Source: Anaerolineales bacterium (lineage in GTDB: Bacteria > Chloroflexota > Anaerolineae > Anaerolineales > Villigracilaceae). From it: a stretch of 64,000 nt of DNA. Positions within the stretch are counted from its first letter, which is position 1. Each line of letters opens with the position of its first letter. A program made the translations under genes and the position numbers. The notes below the pieces were generated by a model. The model saw nothing but the letters and a program-made list of their open reading frames with translations. It searched no databases and was not told the DNA's origin. This document shows positions 1 to 8,913 of the stretch, piece by piece. The stretch covers positions 248,001 to 312,000 of the forward strand of contig JABTUU010000001.1 in NCBI GenBank assembly GCA_015075275.1, read 5' to 3'.

Positions 1-3000
1 CATTTGCTGATACAGCGTCCAGCGTTTATCGGCGTCGGCTTGCGCTTCGCGCATTAATTCTTCAGCGCGCTCTTCATTCATTTGCGTTAACATCTTATAG
101 CGGGTTTCGTTGTACGCGTATTGCGAGAATGGCAAGCTCGGCTCTTTCGATTCGATGGACAATGGATTTTCTCCTCGCAATGCGAGGCGCGGATCGTAGC
201 TGAAGAGCGGCCAGTGACCCGATTGCACGGCGAGTTTCGACTGCTCTAAACTGCGAGCCATGTCGTATCCATGCGCGATACACGGGCTGTATGCGATAAT
301 CAATGAGGGGCCATCGTAGGCTTCAGCTTCGATAAATGTTCGCAAGGTTTGTTGGTCGTTTGCGCCCATTGCCACGCGCGCTATATAGACGTACCCGTAT
401 GACATGGCGAGCAGACCCAAATCCTTCTTCGGCATGTGTTTTCCGCCCATCGCGAACTTAGCGACCGCCGCACGCGGCGTGGCTTTGCTTGCCTGCCCGC
501 CTGTGTTGGAATAAACTTCAGTATCGAGGACGAGGATATTGATGTTGCGCCCGCTGGCTAACGCATGATCGAGACCGCCGTATCCGATGTCGTATGCCCA
601 GCCGTCGCCGCCGATGATCCAGACGGATTTCTTCACAAGCGCATCGGCGACGCTGACCAACTCCTTCGCTTTGGAGTCGTTTGATTCCGAAAGTTTGTTT
701 TTCAACGCAGTCACGCGCTCGCGTTGCGCTTCGATGCCTCGCTCGTCGTCTTGATTTGCCGTTAATAACGCCTCGACAAATTCTTTGCCCAATTCGTTTT
801 CCATTGCGCGAAGGAGTTCAAGCGCATATTCATTCTGCTTATCGAGCGTCAGCCGCATTCCCAAACCGAACTCGGCGTTATCCTCGAATAACGAGTTCGA
901 CCACGCGGGCCCGCGTCCGCTCACATCTACCGCCCATGGCGTAGTGGGCAAGTTGCCCCCATAGATCGAGGAGCAGCCGGTAGCGTTTGCGACGATGGTT
1001 CGGTCCCCGAATAATTGTGAGACCAATTTTATATACGGCGTTTCGCCGCATCCTGCGCATGCGCCGCTGAACTCGAACAACGGGCGCAACAGTTGCGAAT
1101 TTTTAATCGTCGAAGGATTGATCAATTTGCGATCCAGATCGGGAATTGTTAGGAAGAAATTCCAGTTTTTTGTTTCTGTTTCGCGCAAGGGCGGTTGCGG
1201 TTCCATGTTAATAGCGCGGCGCCCCGCTTGCGTTTTATCCTTTACGGGGCAAGCCTCCACGCACAACGTACAGCCTGTGCAATCCTCTGGCGCAACCTGC
1301 ACCGTGTAGGCGTAACCCGCCGCTGTCGGAAATTCCTTAAATTTCGACGGCATATGCTTAAACGTGGCGGGCGCATCCGTTAGAACGACTTCGCTGTACA
1401 CTTTATGCCGTATGACGGCATGCGGGCAGACGATCACGCACTTGCCGCATTGAATGCATAACGCTTCATCCCACACGGGGATTTCCATTGAGATGTTGCG
1501 TTTCTCCCATTGCGAAGTCGCTAATGGATATGTGCCGTCGTTTGGAAGCGCGGAGACAGGGACTTCGTCGCCCTCGAATTGAATTATTTTCCCCAGCACG
1601 GTTCGCACAAATTCTGGCGCTTCATTCGGGACGGGCGGGCGCCGCGCCGCCTCAGACGTTATCGCCTGTGGAACTTTGACCTCGTACAGATGCTCCAGCG
1701 TAAGATCCACGGCTTCGTAGTTTTTCTTTACGACCGCCTCGCCGCGCTTGCCATACGTTTTTTCGATGGCGCGTTTGATCTGCGCGATCGCCATTTCGCG
1801 CGGCAATACGCCTGAAATGGCGAAGAATGCCGTTTGCATGATCGTATTGACGCGCTGCCCCATGCCCGCTTGTTCGGCGACTTCGTATCCGTTGATCGCG
1901 TAGAATTGGAGTTTCTTCGCGATAATATCTCTCTGTGTTTCGCGCGGCAGGCGATCCCAGATTTCATCGGGGTTGTATAAACTGTTGAGCAGGAAGATCG
2001 CGCCTTCTTTGGCGTATTTCAACATGTCGAACCGTTCCAAAAAATTGAACTGGTGACACGCTACGAAATTTGCTTGATTAATTTCGATAAGATATGGCGC
2101 CTGAATCGGCTTGGGACCGAACCGCAAATGCGACGTGGTCATCTGCCCTGATTTCTTCGAATCGTAGACGAAGTAACCTTGCGCGTAATTTTCAGTCTCT
2201 TCGCCGATGATCTTGATCGAGTTCTTGTTGGCTCCCACCGTGCCGTCCGAACCCAACCCGAAGAACACGCAACGGACGGTCTGCTCATCTTCAATAGAGA
2301 AGTTCTTATCATACTTCAGGCTGGTATGGCTTACGTCGTCGTAAATGCCAACGGTGAAATGATTCTTCGGCTCGGATTTCAATAATTCATCGAAAACGGC
2401 TTTAGCCATCGCCGGTGTAAACTCTTTGGAAGAAAGTCCATATCGTCCGCCAATGATTGCGATCTCGCTTCTGCCCTCTTCGACGAGCGCGTTCACAATG
2501 TCGAGGTAAAGCGGTTCGCCTGGCGCGCCGGGCTCTTTCGTTCGATCGAATACGGCAATTTTCTTTACGGAGGCGGGCAACGCCTTGACGAAGCGCTCTA
2601 CGGAAAACGGACGATATAAGCGCACGCGCAATACGCCGACCTTTTCCCCTTTTTCTACCAGATGATTCACCGTCGCTTCGACGGTTTCGCCGCCCGAACC
2701 CATCGTGACGATGACGCGTTCCGCTTCAGGATGGCCGGCGTAATCAAAGAGATGATATTGCCGCCCTGCAACTTGCGCGAATTTATCCATCGCTTCTTGC
2801 ACAATATCGGGCGTTGCGGCGTAAAACGGATTCACCGATTCGCGCGCTTGGAAGTAAACATCGGGATTTTGCGCTGTGCCGCGTAAGACGGGGCGTTCGG
2901 GAGTGAGGGCGCGCGCGCGGTGAGCGCGAATCAACTCTCCATCGAGAAGGAGGCGCAGTTCGTCGTCTGTCAGGTAAAAGATTTTGGCGATTTCGTGCGA

Positions 3001-3528
3001 GGTGCGGAAGCCGTCGAAGAAATGGAGAAAGGGAACGCGCGCCTGTAATGTGGACATTTGCGCGATAGCGGCAAAATCGTGCGCTTCTTGCACAGAGGCG
3101 CTGGCAAGCAACGCCCAGCCTGTTTGACGGACCGCCATTACATCTTGATGATCGCCGAAGATCGAAAGCCCTTGCGCAGCGATGGAGCGCGCTGCTACAT
3201 GGAAGACTGCGCTGGTGAGCTCGCCTGCGATCTTGTACATATTTGGGATCATCAGCAGGAGTCCCTGCGAAGCGGTAAAAGTAGTGGTCAGCGCGCCAGT
3301 TTGTAACGCGCCATGCACTGCGCCTGCCGCGCCGCCCTCGGATTGCATTTCGACGACGAGAGGAACGGTTCCCCATAAATTGGGCTTGCCTTTTGCCGAC
3401 CATTCATCGGCGAACTCGCCCATAGCGGAAGAGGGAGTAATAGGGTAGATAGCGATTACTTCGCTTAAACGATGCGCGACCAAAGCAGCGGCTTCGTTGC
3501 CGTCAATCATGATGATAGGTTTGTCCAT
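1..3528 (-). CDS. nifJ: Pyruvate:ferredoxin (flavodoxin) oxidoreductase, C-terminal tip cut by window edge
   Basis: Cytoplasmic enzyme that oxidatively decarboxylates pyruvate to acetyl-CoA and CO2 and reduces ferredoxin or flavodoxin. The frame stays open for 1176 codons from the ATG at 3528 to the window edge, which is close to the usual length of one-polypeptide PFORs, so only a few C-terminal residues are missing. The N-terminus (MDKPIIMIDGNEAAALVAHR, then YPITPSS) is the pyrimidine-binding domain. Two ferredoxin-type [4Fe-4S] motifs follow mid-protein (CIQCGKCVIVCP and CTGCTLCVEACP), then the C-terminal TPP domain with ACAGCGETPYIKL and the Mg/TPP motif region GGDGWAYDIGYGG. AAGGAG lies seven bases before the ATG. 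It is divergent from the pheST T-box. Identification is from motifs and length. Confidence 0.96.
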   Translation of the reverse strand, partial: MDKPIIMIDGNEAAALVAHRLSEVIAIYPITPSSAMGEFADEWSAKGKPNLWGTVPLVVEMQSEGGAAGAVHGALQTGALTTTFTASQGLLLMIPNMYKIAGELTSAVFHVAARSIAAQGLSIFGDHQDVMAVRQTGWALLASASVQEAHDFAAIAQMSTLQARVPFLHFFDGFRTSHEIAKIFYLTDDELRLLLDGELIRAHRARALTPERPVLRGTAQNPDVYFQARESVNPFYAATPDIVQEAMDKFAQVAGRQYHLFDYAGHPEAERVIVTMGSGGETVEATVNHLVEKGEKVGVLRVRLYRPFSVERFVKALPASVKKIAVFDRTKEPGAPGEPLYLDIVNALVEEGRSEIAIIGGRYGLSSKEFTPAMAKAVFDELLKSEPKNHFTVGIYDDVSHTSLKYDKNFSIEDEQTVRCVFFGLGSDGTVGANKNSIKIIGEETENYAQGYFVYDSKKSGQMTTSHLRFGPKPIQAPYLIEINQANFVACHQFNFLERFDMLKYAKEGAIFLLNSLYNPDEIWDRLPRETQRDIIAKKLQFYAINGYEVAEQAGMGQRVNTIMQTAFFAISGVLPREMAIAQIKRAIEKTYGKRGEAVVKKNYEAVDLTLEHLYEVKVPQAITSEAARRPPVPNEAPEFVRTVLGKIIQFEGDEVPVSALPNDGTYPLATSQWEKRNISMEIPVWDEALCIQCGKCVIVCPHAVIRHKVYSEVVLTDAPATFKHMPSKFKEFPTAAGYAYTVQVAPEDCTGCTLCVEACPVKDKTQAGRRAINMEPQPPLRETETKNWNFFLTIPDLDRKLINPSTIKNSQLLRPLFEFSGACAGCGETPYIKLVSQLFGDRTIVANATGCSSIYGGNLPTTPWAVDVSGRGPAWSNSLFEDNAEFGLGMRLTLDKQNEYALELLRAMENELGKEFVEALLTANQDDERGIEAQRERVTALKNKLSESNDSKAKELVSVADALVKKSVWIIGGDGWAYDIGYGGLDHALASGRNINILVLDTEVYSNTGGQASKATPRAAVAKFAMGGKHMPKKDLGLLAMSYGYVYIARVAMGANDQQTLRTFIEAEAYDGPSLIIAYSPCIAHGYDMARSLEQSKLAVQSGHWPLFSYDPRLALRGENPLSIESKEPSLPFSQYAYNETRYKMLTQMNEERAEELMREAQADADKRWTLYQQM

Positions 3529-3726
3529 TATCGCTCCTTAAGGCACAAACGGATGGCTGAATCTTCCTTATAAAAAAGTGTATCGGTTAAGGAACGGTTT
3601 TGTTAGTTATAAATGACTTAAACCCGTATGCCTGTTGTCATATTACAGATAGGAATAGGTGGAATTGCAAGGTGGGGATATCGCCGTTTTGTTGAACGGT
3701 TCTCCTTTTTCGAGATTCTCTTAACC

Positions 3727-3754
3727 TTGACATCCTCCTGTTTCCGCAGATAAT
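3727..3754 (+). promoter_or_regulatory. Sigma-70-like promoter of the T-box/pheST transcript
   Basis: TTGACA at 3727-3732 and GATAAT at 3749-3754 are separated by 16 bases and sit just upstream of the T-box stem I. The predicted start near 3761 would include the whole leader. The rest of 3529-3726 shows no gene and presumably carries the divergent nifJ promoter, which I cannot place. Confidence 0.6.
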
Positions 3755-3774
3755 TGTGAAAATCAATTGAAAGG

Positions 3775-4062
3775 CTGTGACAGAGGAAAGTAGGCTGGCA
3801 GAAGCCGCCAGAGAGATGCGATGCAACGCTGAAAGTCGCATTCGAAAGAAGCCAGTCGAAGTTCCCTCTCGAGCCGTTCGTGTGAACGTGGGACAAAATT
3901 AATTTTGTCCTACCGCGTAGCGCAAACCGTTTTCTCGACGTTACACGAGATGCCGATGAACGTCGGCGCAAAGCGAATCGTTCTGATGAAGGATGATTAA
4001 CTTGGGTGGTACCGCGAGAATTCCCTCTCGTCCCATTTTGTGGACGGGAGGGAATTGTTTGT
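3775..4062 (+). promoter_or_regulatory. T-box riboswitch (tRNA-Phe sensing) in the pheST leader
   Basis: A T-box leader that lets uncharged tRNA-Phe promote read-through into pheST. The diagnostic T-box GGGTGGTACCGCG is at 4004-4016. Stem I closes with AGAGG (3782-3786) against CCTCT (3865-3869), and the specifier triplet before the 3' arm is TTC (3862-3864), a Phe codon matching the downstream gene. An AGTA bulge follows the 5' arm and a CCAGAGAG element lies near 3808. The competing terminator hairpin is 4019-4055, with 15-base arms containing one G-U pair, followed by a short T-rich stretch. A 26-bp palindromic repeat sits between stem I and the antiterminator region. Confidence 0.93.
3888..3913. 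repeat. Palindromic repeat, copy 1 (inside the T-box leader)
   Basis: GTGGGACAAAATTA followed by its near-perfect complement ending GTCCTAC forms a 26-base hairpin between T-box stem I and the antiterminator. Read on the minus strand, with flanking CGCGG, it closely matches the palindrome at 6229-6255 in pheT, so the two are probably members of one repeat family. Confidence 0.7.
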
Positions 4063-4068
4063 ATATCA

Positions 4069-4121
4069 TGTAGGGGCGGGGTCTTCCCGCCCAATTCGGG
4101 CGAGAGAACCTCGCCCCTACA
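4069..4121. repeat. Interspersed inverted repeat between T-box and pheS
   Basis: The ends TGTAGGGGCG and CGCCCCTACA are exact inverted complements, and an inner GCGGG.../...CCCGC hairpin is present, giving a 53-bp element wholly between the T-box terminator and the pheS ribosome-binding site. The GTAGGGGCG-type palindrome resembles small interspersed repeats seen in other bacterial genomes. Transcripts passing the T-box would carry it as a hairpin. Confidence 0.65.
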
Positions 4122-4137
4122 AAAAACGGAGAAATAT

Positions 4138-5196
4138 ATGTTAGACAAATTGAACGAAATCGAAAAATCCGCGCTGGAGTCGTTACGATCCGTCACGGAT
4201 TCAGCCGCGCTCGAATCCTGGCGCGTGTCGCATCTTGGGCGCAGTTCGGCGCTGATGACGGTCTTTGCCGGGTTGGGGAAACTGTCGAAGGAGGAGCGAC
4301 CCGCTGTCGGGTCGGGGGCGAACCGTGTGAAGGTGGCGTTAGAGTCCGCGCTGGAAGAGAGATCCAAACTGGTGAAATCAGCCGCGCTGGCGAAATCCCT
4401 CGAAGAAGACGCGTTGGACGTCACGTTGCCCGGACGAGGCGTGCACGTCGGCAGGTTGCATCCGTCTACGCAACAGTTGCGGAAGGTGATGAGTATTCTC
4501 GCGGACATGGGTTTTCAAATTTACACATCGCGTGAGGTGGAAACCGACGAATACAATTTTCAACTGCTCAACTTCCCGCCGAACCATCCCGCGCGCGATA
4601 TGCAGGATACGTTTTTCGTTGAGGCAGAAGGGCGCGGCGATAACCCGATCCTGTTGCGGACGCATACGTCGCCTGGGCAGATCCATGCGATGCGAGAGTA
4701 CTCCGCGATGAACCCCGATAACCCGCCGCCGATCCGCATCGCGTTGCCTGGGATGTGTTTTCGTTACGAGCAAATTACCGCGCGGTCGGAGATCCAATTC
4801 AATCAAGTGGAGGGACTCGTCGTTGGCGAGAACATCACCTTCGCCGATTTGAAAGGCACGCTCGCCGATTTTGCGCGGAGGATGTTCGGTCAACACGCGC
4901 GCGTGCGATTCCGCGCGTCGTATTTTCCGTTCACCGAACCTTCCGCCGAAGTGGACGTGGAATGTTTCGTCTGCGGGGGCAAGGGATGCGGCGTGTGCAA
5001 AAATTCGGGCTGGCTCGAGATTCTCGGTTGTGGCATGGTGCATCCCGTCGTGTTGCAAAACGGAGGCTATGACCCCGCGCGTTATTCAGGCTTCGCGTGG
5101 GGCATGGGACCTGAGCGCCAGTTGATGCTGAGGTACAAGATTGACGACATCCGATATTTCTGGGGAAACGATCTACGCTTCCTTGAACAGTTCTAA
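4138..5196 (+). CDS. pheS: Phenylalanine--tRNA ligase, alpha subunit
   Basis: Catalytic subunit of the alpha2-beta2 phenylalanyl-tRNA synthetase; charges tRNA-Phe with phenylalanine. At 352 residues it has the family's usual length. A coiled-coil N-terminus precedes the class II core: motif 2 region LLRTHTSPGQIHAM and GMCFRYE, and motif 3 GFAWGMGPERQLMLRY near the C-terminus. It carries a CxxC...CxxC insertion (CGGKGCGVCKNSGW). I chose ATG 4138, preceded by CGGAGA; the frame is open upstream to 4006, but that stretch is T-box terminator and repeat sequence. It is the first gene after the T-box, with pheT following 69 bases downstream. Confidence 0.97.
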   Translation: MLDKLNEIEKSALESLRSVTDSAALESWRVSHLGRSSALMTVFAGLGKLSKEERPAVGSGANRVKVALESALEERSKLVKSAALAKSLEEDALDVTLPGRGVHVGRLHPSTQQLRKVMSILADMGFQIYTSREVETDEYNFQLLNFPPNHPARDMQDTFFVEAEGRGDNPILLRTHTSPGQIHAMREYSAMNPDNPPPIRIALPGMCFRYEQITARSEIQFNQVEGLVVGENITFADLKGTLADFARRMFGQHARVRFRASYFPFTEPSAEVDVECFVCGGKGCGVCKNSGWLEILGCGMVHPVVLQNGGYDPARYSGFAWGMGPERQLMLRYKIDDIRYFWGNDLRFLEQF

Positions 5197-5201
5197 AAGT
5201 C

Positions 5202-5245
5202 AGAGAATTGGAGAATTAGAGAATTCTCTAATCCTCTAATTCTCT
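5202..5245. repeat. 7-nt-period inverted repeat between pheS and pheT
   Basis: Degenerate GAGAATT/GGAGAAT/TAGAGAA units are followed by the inverse TTCTCTAATCCTCTAATTCTCT, making a hairpin that fills most of the 69-base spacer. The same AATTCTCC-type units recur inside thyX (44715-44766) and sulP (52965-52991), so this is probably an intergenic member of that family. Confidence 0.7.
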
Positions 5246-5265
5246 TTTGCGCAAAGGATAATTTT

Positions 5266-7842
5266 ATGAAAATACCAATCTCATGGCTCAAAGATTACAT
5301 TGACTTAGATGGCTTGTCTGTTGAAGACATTGCCCGTAAATTAACACTCGCCGGTCTCGAAGTGGATGAGATCAAGTATGCGGGCTTGGCGATGCCTGAA
5401 TATAAAGACGGCGAGAAGCACGAGTTCAAGACGAGCGGCATTGCGTGGGATAAAGAAAAACTCGTCGTGGCGGAGATCCGCGAGGTGAAGGCACATCCCA
5501 ACGCGGACCGATTGACCTTGCTTGACTTGTTCGACGGCAAAGAGAGTCAAACCGTGTTGACGGGCGCGCCGAATATCTTCCACTTGAAAGGGACGGGCAA
5601 ACTCGACAAGCCGATCAAAGCCGCGTACGCCAAAGAGGGGACAACCCTCTACGACGGTCACGCGGAGGGTTTGCAGTTGATGACCCTCAAGCGGACAAAG
5701 ATTCGCGGGGTCGAATCGTATTCGATGGTCTGCTCCGAAAAGGAACTTGGGATCTCCGAGGAACACGAGGGCATCATCCTGTTCGATGACGATGCGCCTG
5801 TGGGAATGTCGCTCGCCAATTACATGGGCGACGCCGTGCTGGATATTTCCATCGTCCCGAACATGGCGCGGAATGCGAATGTGATCGGGATCGCGCGGGA
5901 ACTCGCGGCGTTGACGGGGAGGGAGTTGAAAAGACCGACCATGGACAATGGACGGAGGACGAAGAAAAGTGGTCAATCGTCGGCGGTCAATGGTCAATCA
6001 GTCACCGAACTCGTCGAGATCGAGATCACCAACCCCGAACTCAATCCGCGCTTTGTGGCGGGATTGATTCGGGATATTGAAATCAAGCCGAGTCCGTATC
6101 ACATTCAGCGGAGATTGCGATTGGCTGGGATGCGTCCCATCAGCAACATCGTGGATGCGACCAACTACGCGATGCTCGACATCGGTCAGCCGCTTCATGC
6201 GTTTGATTACGATGTGCTCGTTTCCCGCGTAGGACAAATTGCCAATTTGTCCCACAAGATCAAGATCATCACCCGCGCCGCGAAGGATGGCGAGAAACTC
6301 ACCACGTTGGACGGCAAAGAACGAGTCCTGACTTCTGAGAATGTTCTCGTGTGCGATGAAAGCGGTCCGCTGGCGATGGCTGGCGTGATGGGCGGCGCAG
6401 AATCAGAAGTGACAGACAAGACTCGCACAATTCTGCTCGAAGGCGCGGCTTGGAATTTCATCAACATCCGCAAGACGGCGAAGCAACATAACCTGCCGTC
6501 TGAGGCGTCGTTCCGTTTTTCGCGCGGCGTGCATCCTGCCATGGCAGAGCAAGGCGTGAAGCGCGGACTTCAACTCATGGCGGAATGGTCGGGCGGGCAG
6601 ATCGCGCCTGACCTCGTGGATGTGTATCCGCTCAAGCCGAAGGACCCGACGATCACCGTCACCACGAAAGATGTGAAGCGTTTGCTCGGCATTGACCTCA
6701 CCGCGAAACAGATCGCCGAACTACTCACGCGCCTCGAGTTTGAATGTAAAGTGGAAAAAGATTCTGTCAAAGCAAAAACGCCGCCGCATCGCCTCGACAT
6801 CGGCGAAGGCGCCGTCGGTCTCGCGGATGTGCTGGAGGAGGTCGCGCGCGTCTATGGTTATGATCGCATCCCCGAAACGCGCATGTCCGATTCGCTCCCG
6901 CCGCAAGTGGGCAATCCGCAACACGAGTGGGAGGAACACGCCCGCGATATTCTCGTCATACTTGGGTTGCAGGAAGTCGTCAGCTATCGCATGACCTCGC
7001 CCGAACGCGAAAGCCGACTCGTTTCGTTTGATGAGTATGTCGCGCTGGCGAATCCCATCGCGCCTGAACGCCGCGTGATGCGCCGCAGTCTGCTCGCGTC
7101 GCTGTTGGAAAATGTCGAAAAGAACGCGCGCGCCGAATCCATTTCGATGTTCGAGATCGGTTCAGTGTTCGAGCCGAACAAAAATGATTTACCAAACGAA
7201 CCGCGTAAACTCGCGATAGCGATGACTGGCTTGCGGACTCAAACCGCGTGGGATGTGAAGGATTCCGCTTCGTTCGATTTCTATGACATGAAAGGACGCC
7301 TTGAACTCCTGTTGAGCGGACTGCGCCTTAGCGGCATTTCCTACACCCCAACCGATTCGTCTTCGCTCAGCGCGGGATTTTTGCACCCGGGCAAATCTGC
7401 CGAGGTGAAGATCAACGGGCAATCCGTCGGCGCGTTCGGCGAGTTGCATCCGCTGGTGAAAGAGAAATATGACTTTGAAGATTCACCCGTCATCGTCGCC
7501 GAATTCGACTTGGATACGCTGAGAAACGCGACTCCAACGTACGGAATCGCGCCGGTCTCTGAGTTCCCGCCTGTCCTCGAAGACATTGCCGTTATCGTGG
7601 ACGAGTCGGTGACGGCGGAGAAGGTCGAAGGGTTGATAAAGCAGACGGGCGGAAAGACCGTCACCCGCGTCCGCTTGTTCGATGTCTACCGCGATGAAAA
7701 GATCGGCGCGGGAAAGAAGTCGCTTGCGTACAATCTCACGTATCAATCGGAGAAGACAATGACCGATGCCGAAGCCGCGGCGATCCGCACGAAGATCGTC
7801 AAGCGGCTGGAGCATGAAGTCGGCGCGAAGTTGCGCGGTTAA
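5266..7842 (+). CDS. pheT: Phenylalanine--tRNA ligase, beta subunit
   Basis: Second subunit of phenylalanyl-tRNA synthetase; binds tRNA and provides the editing site. The domain order is normal: KIPISWLKDYIDLD N-terminus, EMAP-like tRNA-binding domain (residues about 40-200), B3/B4 editing domain (HAFDYD, SEASFRFSRGVHP), B5 domain, catalytic-like core and C-terminal anticodon-binding domain ending HEVGAKLRG. It is 858 residues long, slightly long for the family. Two stretches look like translated repeats: residues about 225-247 (DNA 5938-6004, 7-nt-period units) and about 322-330 (DNA 6229-6255, the GGACAAATT palindrome). Neither interrupts the frame. It is in an operon with pheS under the T-box. 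Confidence 0.97.
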   Translation: MKIPISWLKDYIDLDGLSVEDIARKLTLAGLEVDEIKYAGLAMPEYKDGEKHEFKTSGIAWDKEKLVVAEIREVKAHPNADRLTLLDLFDGKESQTVLTGAPNIFHLKGTGKLDKPIKAAYAKEGTTLYDGHAEGLQLMTLKRTKIRGVESYSMVCSEKELGISEEHEGIILFDDDAPVGMSLANYMGDAVLDISIVPNMARNANVIGIARELAALTGRELKRPTMDNGRRTKKSGQSSAVNGQSVTELVEIEITNPELNPRFVAGLIRDIEIKPSPYHIQRRLRLAGMRPISNIVDATNYAMLDIGQPLHAFDYDVLVSRVGQIANLSHKIKIITRAAKDGEKLTTLDGKERVLTSENVLVCDESGPLAMAGVMGGAESEVTDKTRTILLEGAAWNFINIRKTAKQHNLPSEASFRFSRGVHPAMAEQGVKRGLQLMAEWSGGQIAPDLVDVYPLKPKDPTITVTTKDVKRLLGIDLTAKQIAELLTRLEFECKVEKDSVKAKTPPHRLDIGEGAVGLADVLEEVARVYGYDRIPETRMSDSLPPQVGNPQHEWEEHARDILVILGLQEVVSYRMTSPERESRLVSFDEYVALANPIAPERRVMRRSLLASLLENVEKNARAESISMFEIGSVFEPNKNDLPNEPRKLAIAMTGLRTQTAWDVKDSASFDFYDMKGRLELLLSGLRLSGISYTPTDSSSLSAGFLHPGKSAEVKINGQSVGAFGELHPLVKEKYDFEDSPVIVAEFDLDTLRNATPTYGIAPVSEFPPVLEDIAVIVDESVTAEKVEGLIKQTGGKTVTRVRLFDVYRDEKIGAGKKSLAYNLTYQSEKTMTDAEAAAIRTKIVKRLEHEVGAKLRG
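5938..6004. repeat. 7-nt-period repeat inside pheT coding sequence
   Basis: Units GACCATG, GACAATG, GACGGAG, GACGAAG are followed by GGTCAAT, CGTCGGC, GGTCAAT, GGTCAAT. The translation is polar (MDNGRRTKKSGQSSAVNGQS) and lies in the linker between the tRNA-binding domain and the B3/B4 domain, where other PheT proteins have a short variable loop. It is in frame. Confidence 0.75.
6229..6255. repeat. Palindromic repeat, copy 2 (inside pheT coding sequence)
   Basis: GTAGGACAAATTG then CCAATTTGTCCCAC forms a 27-base palindrome translated as VGQIANLSH within the B3/B4 domain, right after HAFDYDVLVSR. Its reverse-orientation relative lies in the T-box leader at 3888-3913. Confidence 0.75.
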
Positions 7843-7897
7843 CGCGGAGCGCTGTATACTTTAGGAAATTCTTTTTGATAGAGAAAAAGGAGAAAAA

Positions 7898-8188
7898 ATG
7901 AACAATAAAAATACCGGTATGATCGCGACCATCGTTACGGCTATACTCTGTGGATGCTGCGCCCTGTTTGCTTGCATCTTTGGATTTGGCACGATCACAG
8001 GAAACGGAACATTCACGCTCGGCGATACCGCCCAGCCCATGCCGCCCACATACGGATATGTGTTTCTGTGCCTGTCGTTTCTCATGATCCTTGTGCCAGT
8101 GATCGTCGGTTTCGTTACACTGAAGAAGAAACCTGCCGATGCCGCGGCTGAGGTTCCGCCAGCGCCGCCTTCGACGCCAGCTGAGTAA
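7898..8188 (+). CDS. Small two-span membrane protein, unknown function
   Basis: A 96-residue protein with two hydrophobic segments (about residues 8-30 and 49-72) separated by a Gly/Thr-rich loop, and an Ala/Pro-rich tail (VPPAPPSTPAE). AAGGAG lies a few bases before the ATG. It follows pheT by 55 bases, but the TATACT near 7855 could give it its own promoter. A strong terminator follows directly. I recognise no family. Confidence 0.75.
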   Translation: MNNKNTGMIATIVTAILCGCCALFACIFGFGTITGNGTFTLGDTAQPMPPTYGYVFLCLSFLMILVPVIVGFVTLKKKPADAAAEVPPAPPSTPAE

Positions 8189-8195
8189 AAACGTA

Positions 8196-8228
8196 AAACG
8201 GCGACCTGTTTCAAGGTCGCCGTTTTTT
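8196..8228 (+). terminator. Rho-independent terminator
   Basis: GGCGACCT, a short loop, AGGTCGCC and a T7 run end the pheST/small membrane protein region. The convergent lipoprotein gene ends at 8248. Confidence 0.9.
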
Positions 8229-8247
8229 TATTTACAGGCATTGCCGA

Positions 8248-8892
8248 TTAACGCACGATGATAGTCAGCGTCATAGGACAAAAATAGATGTTATCCATTT
8301 TCAGCGCCCATTGCGTAGAGTATGTGCCGCGCTTCTTGAAAGCGGACATTTCCACCGGGAGAAGTACATTTTTTCTGGTTTCAACGGCTTTAGGTATAAC
8401 GTATGAAGAGACTTTATGGAGTTTATCTCCGCTGTAAAAAACATAACTCATCGAGACGCGATACCAAGTCTCTGTGCCGATATTTCGAACGCCCCATGTC
8501 GCTATGAAATCGGCTCGCGGTTCGAAGACGGTCTTGGGCTCGGGATCTATGGTGCGCACCTCGCATCCATATTTGGAGCGGCTTGTGCCGCTGCCAAGGG
8601 GGACTAAGGTGGATGTGCCGGTAGGCGTCGCTAGATTGGGCATGATGAACAGAAACGTCATGGTGGGCGCCGGCGACGCGCTTACAGTGAAGGTCGGTTT
8701 GAGAGTCGCAGAAGGCGTTTGCGTGAGAGGCGCGGCAGAAGCGGTCTGCGTGAATGCGGCGTCAGCGGTTTGCGCAATGAAGGTGTTAATCGAATTGGAA
8801 TCGAACGTAGGCGCAGGCATATAAGACGTTGGAAGACAAGCCATCGCCGCTGTTAATGCTCCGAGCCAAAGCGCGAATTTACGACGCTTCAT
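8248..8892 (-). CDS. Lipoprotein with C-terminal Ig-like (NBR1-type) domain
   Basis: A 214-residue secreted protein. The N-terminus MKRRKFALWLGALTAAMACL is a signal peptide with lipobox AMAC, so it is probably anchored by a lipidated Cys. A Thr/Pro/Ala-rich linker (about residues 20-100) leads to a C-terminal beta domain with VFEPRADFIATWGVRNIGTETW, the pattern of NBR1-like Ig domains. ATG 8892 has AGGACGG upstream; an in-frame ATG at 8913 lacks one. It is tandem with a similar lipoprotein just upstream (21-base gap), so a duplicated pair in the kamA transcript is likely. Substrate or partner is unknown. Confidence 0.75.
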   Translation of the reverse strand: MKRRKFALWLGALTAAMACLPTSYMPAPTFDSNSINTFIAQTADAAFTQTASAAPLTQTPSATLKPTFTVSASPAPTMTFLFIMPNLATPTGTSTLVPLGSGTSRSKYGCEVRTIDPEPKTVFEPRADFIATWGVRNIGTETWYRVSMSYVFYSGDKLHKVSSYVIPKAVETRKNVLLPVEMSAFKKRGTYSTQWALKMDNIYFCPMTLTIIVR

Positions 8893-8913
8893 ATCCGTCC
8901 TGTTTTCGATCAA

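Noticed and set aside
4006..4137. Longer pheS starting inside the T-box
   Set aside because: The extra residues translate the T-box terminator and a palindromic repeat; CGGAGA before ATG 4138 gives the proper start.
3618..4508. Open frame of nearly 300 codons on the minus strand opposite the T-box and pheS
   Set aside because: It runs across a clear T-box and the start of pheS, shows no domain, and its codons mirror repeats and hairpins. It is an antisense shadow.
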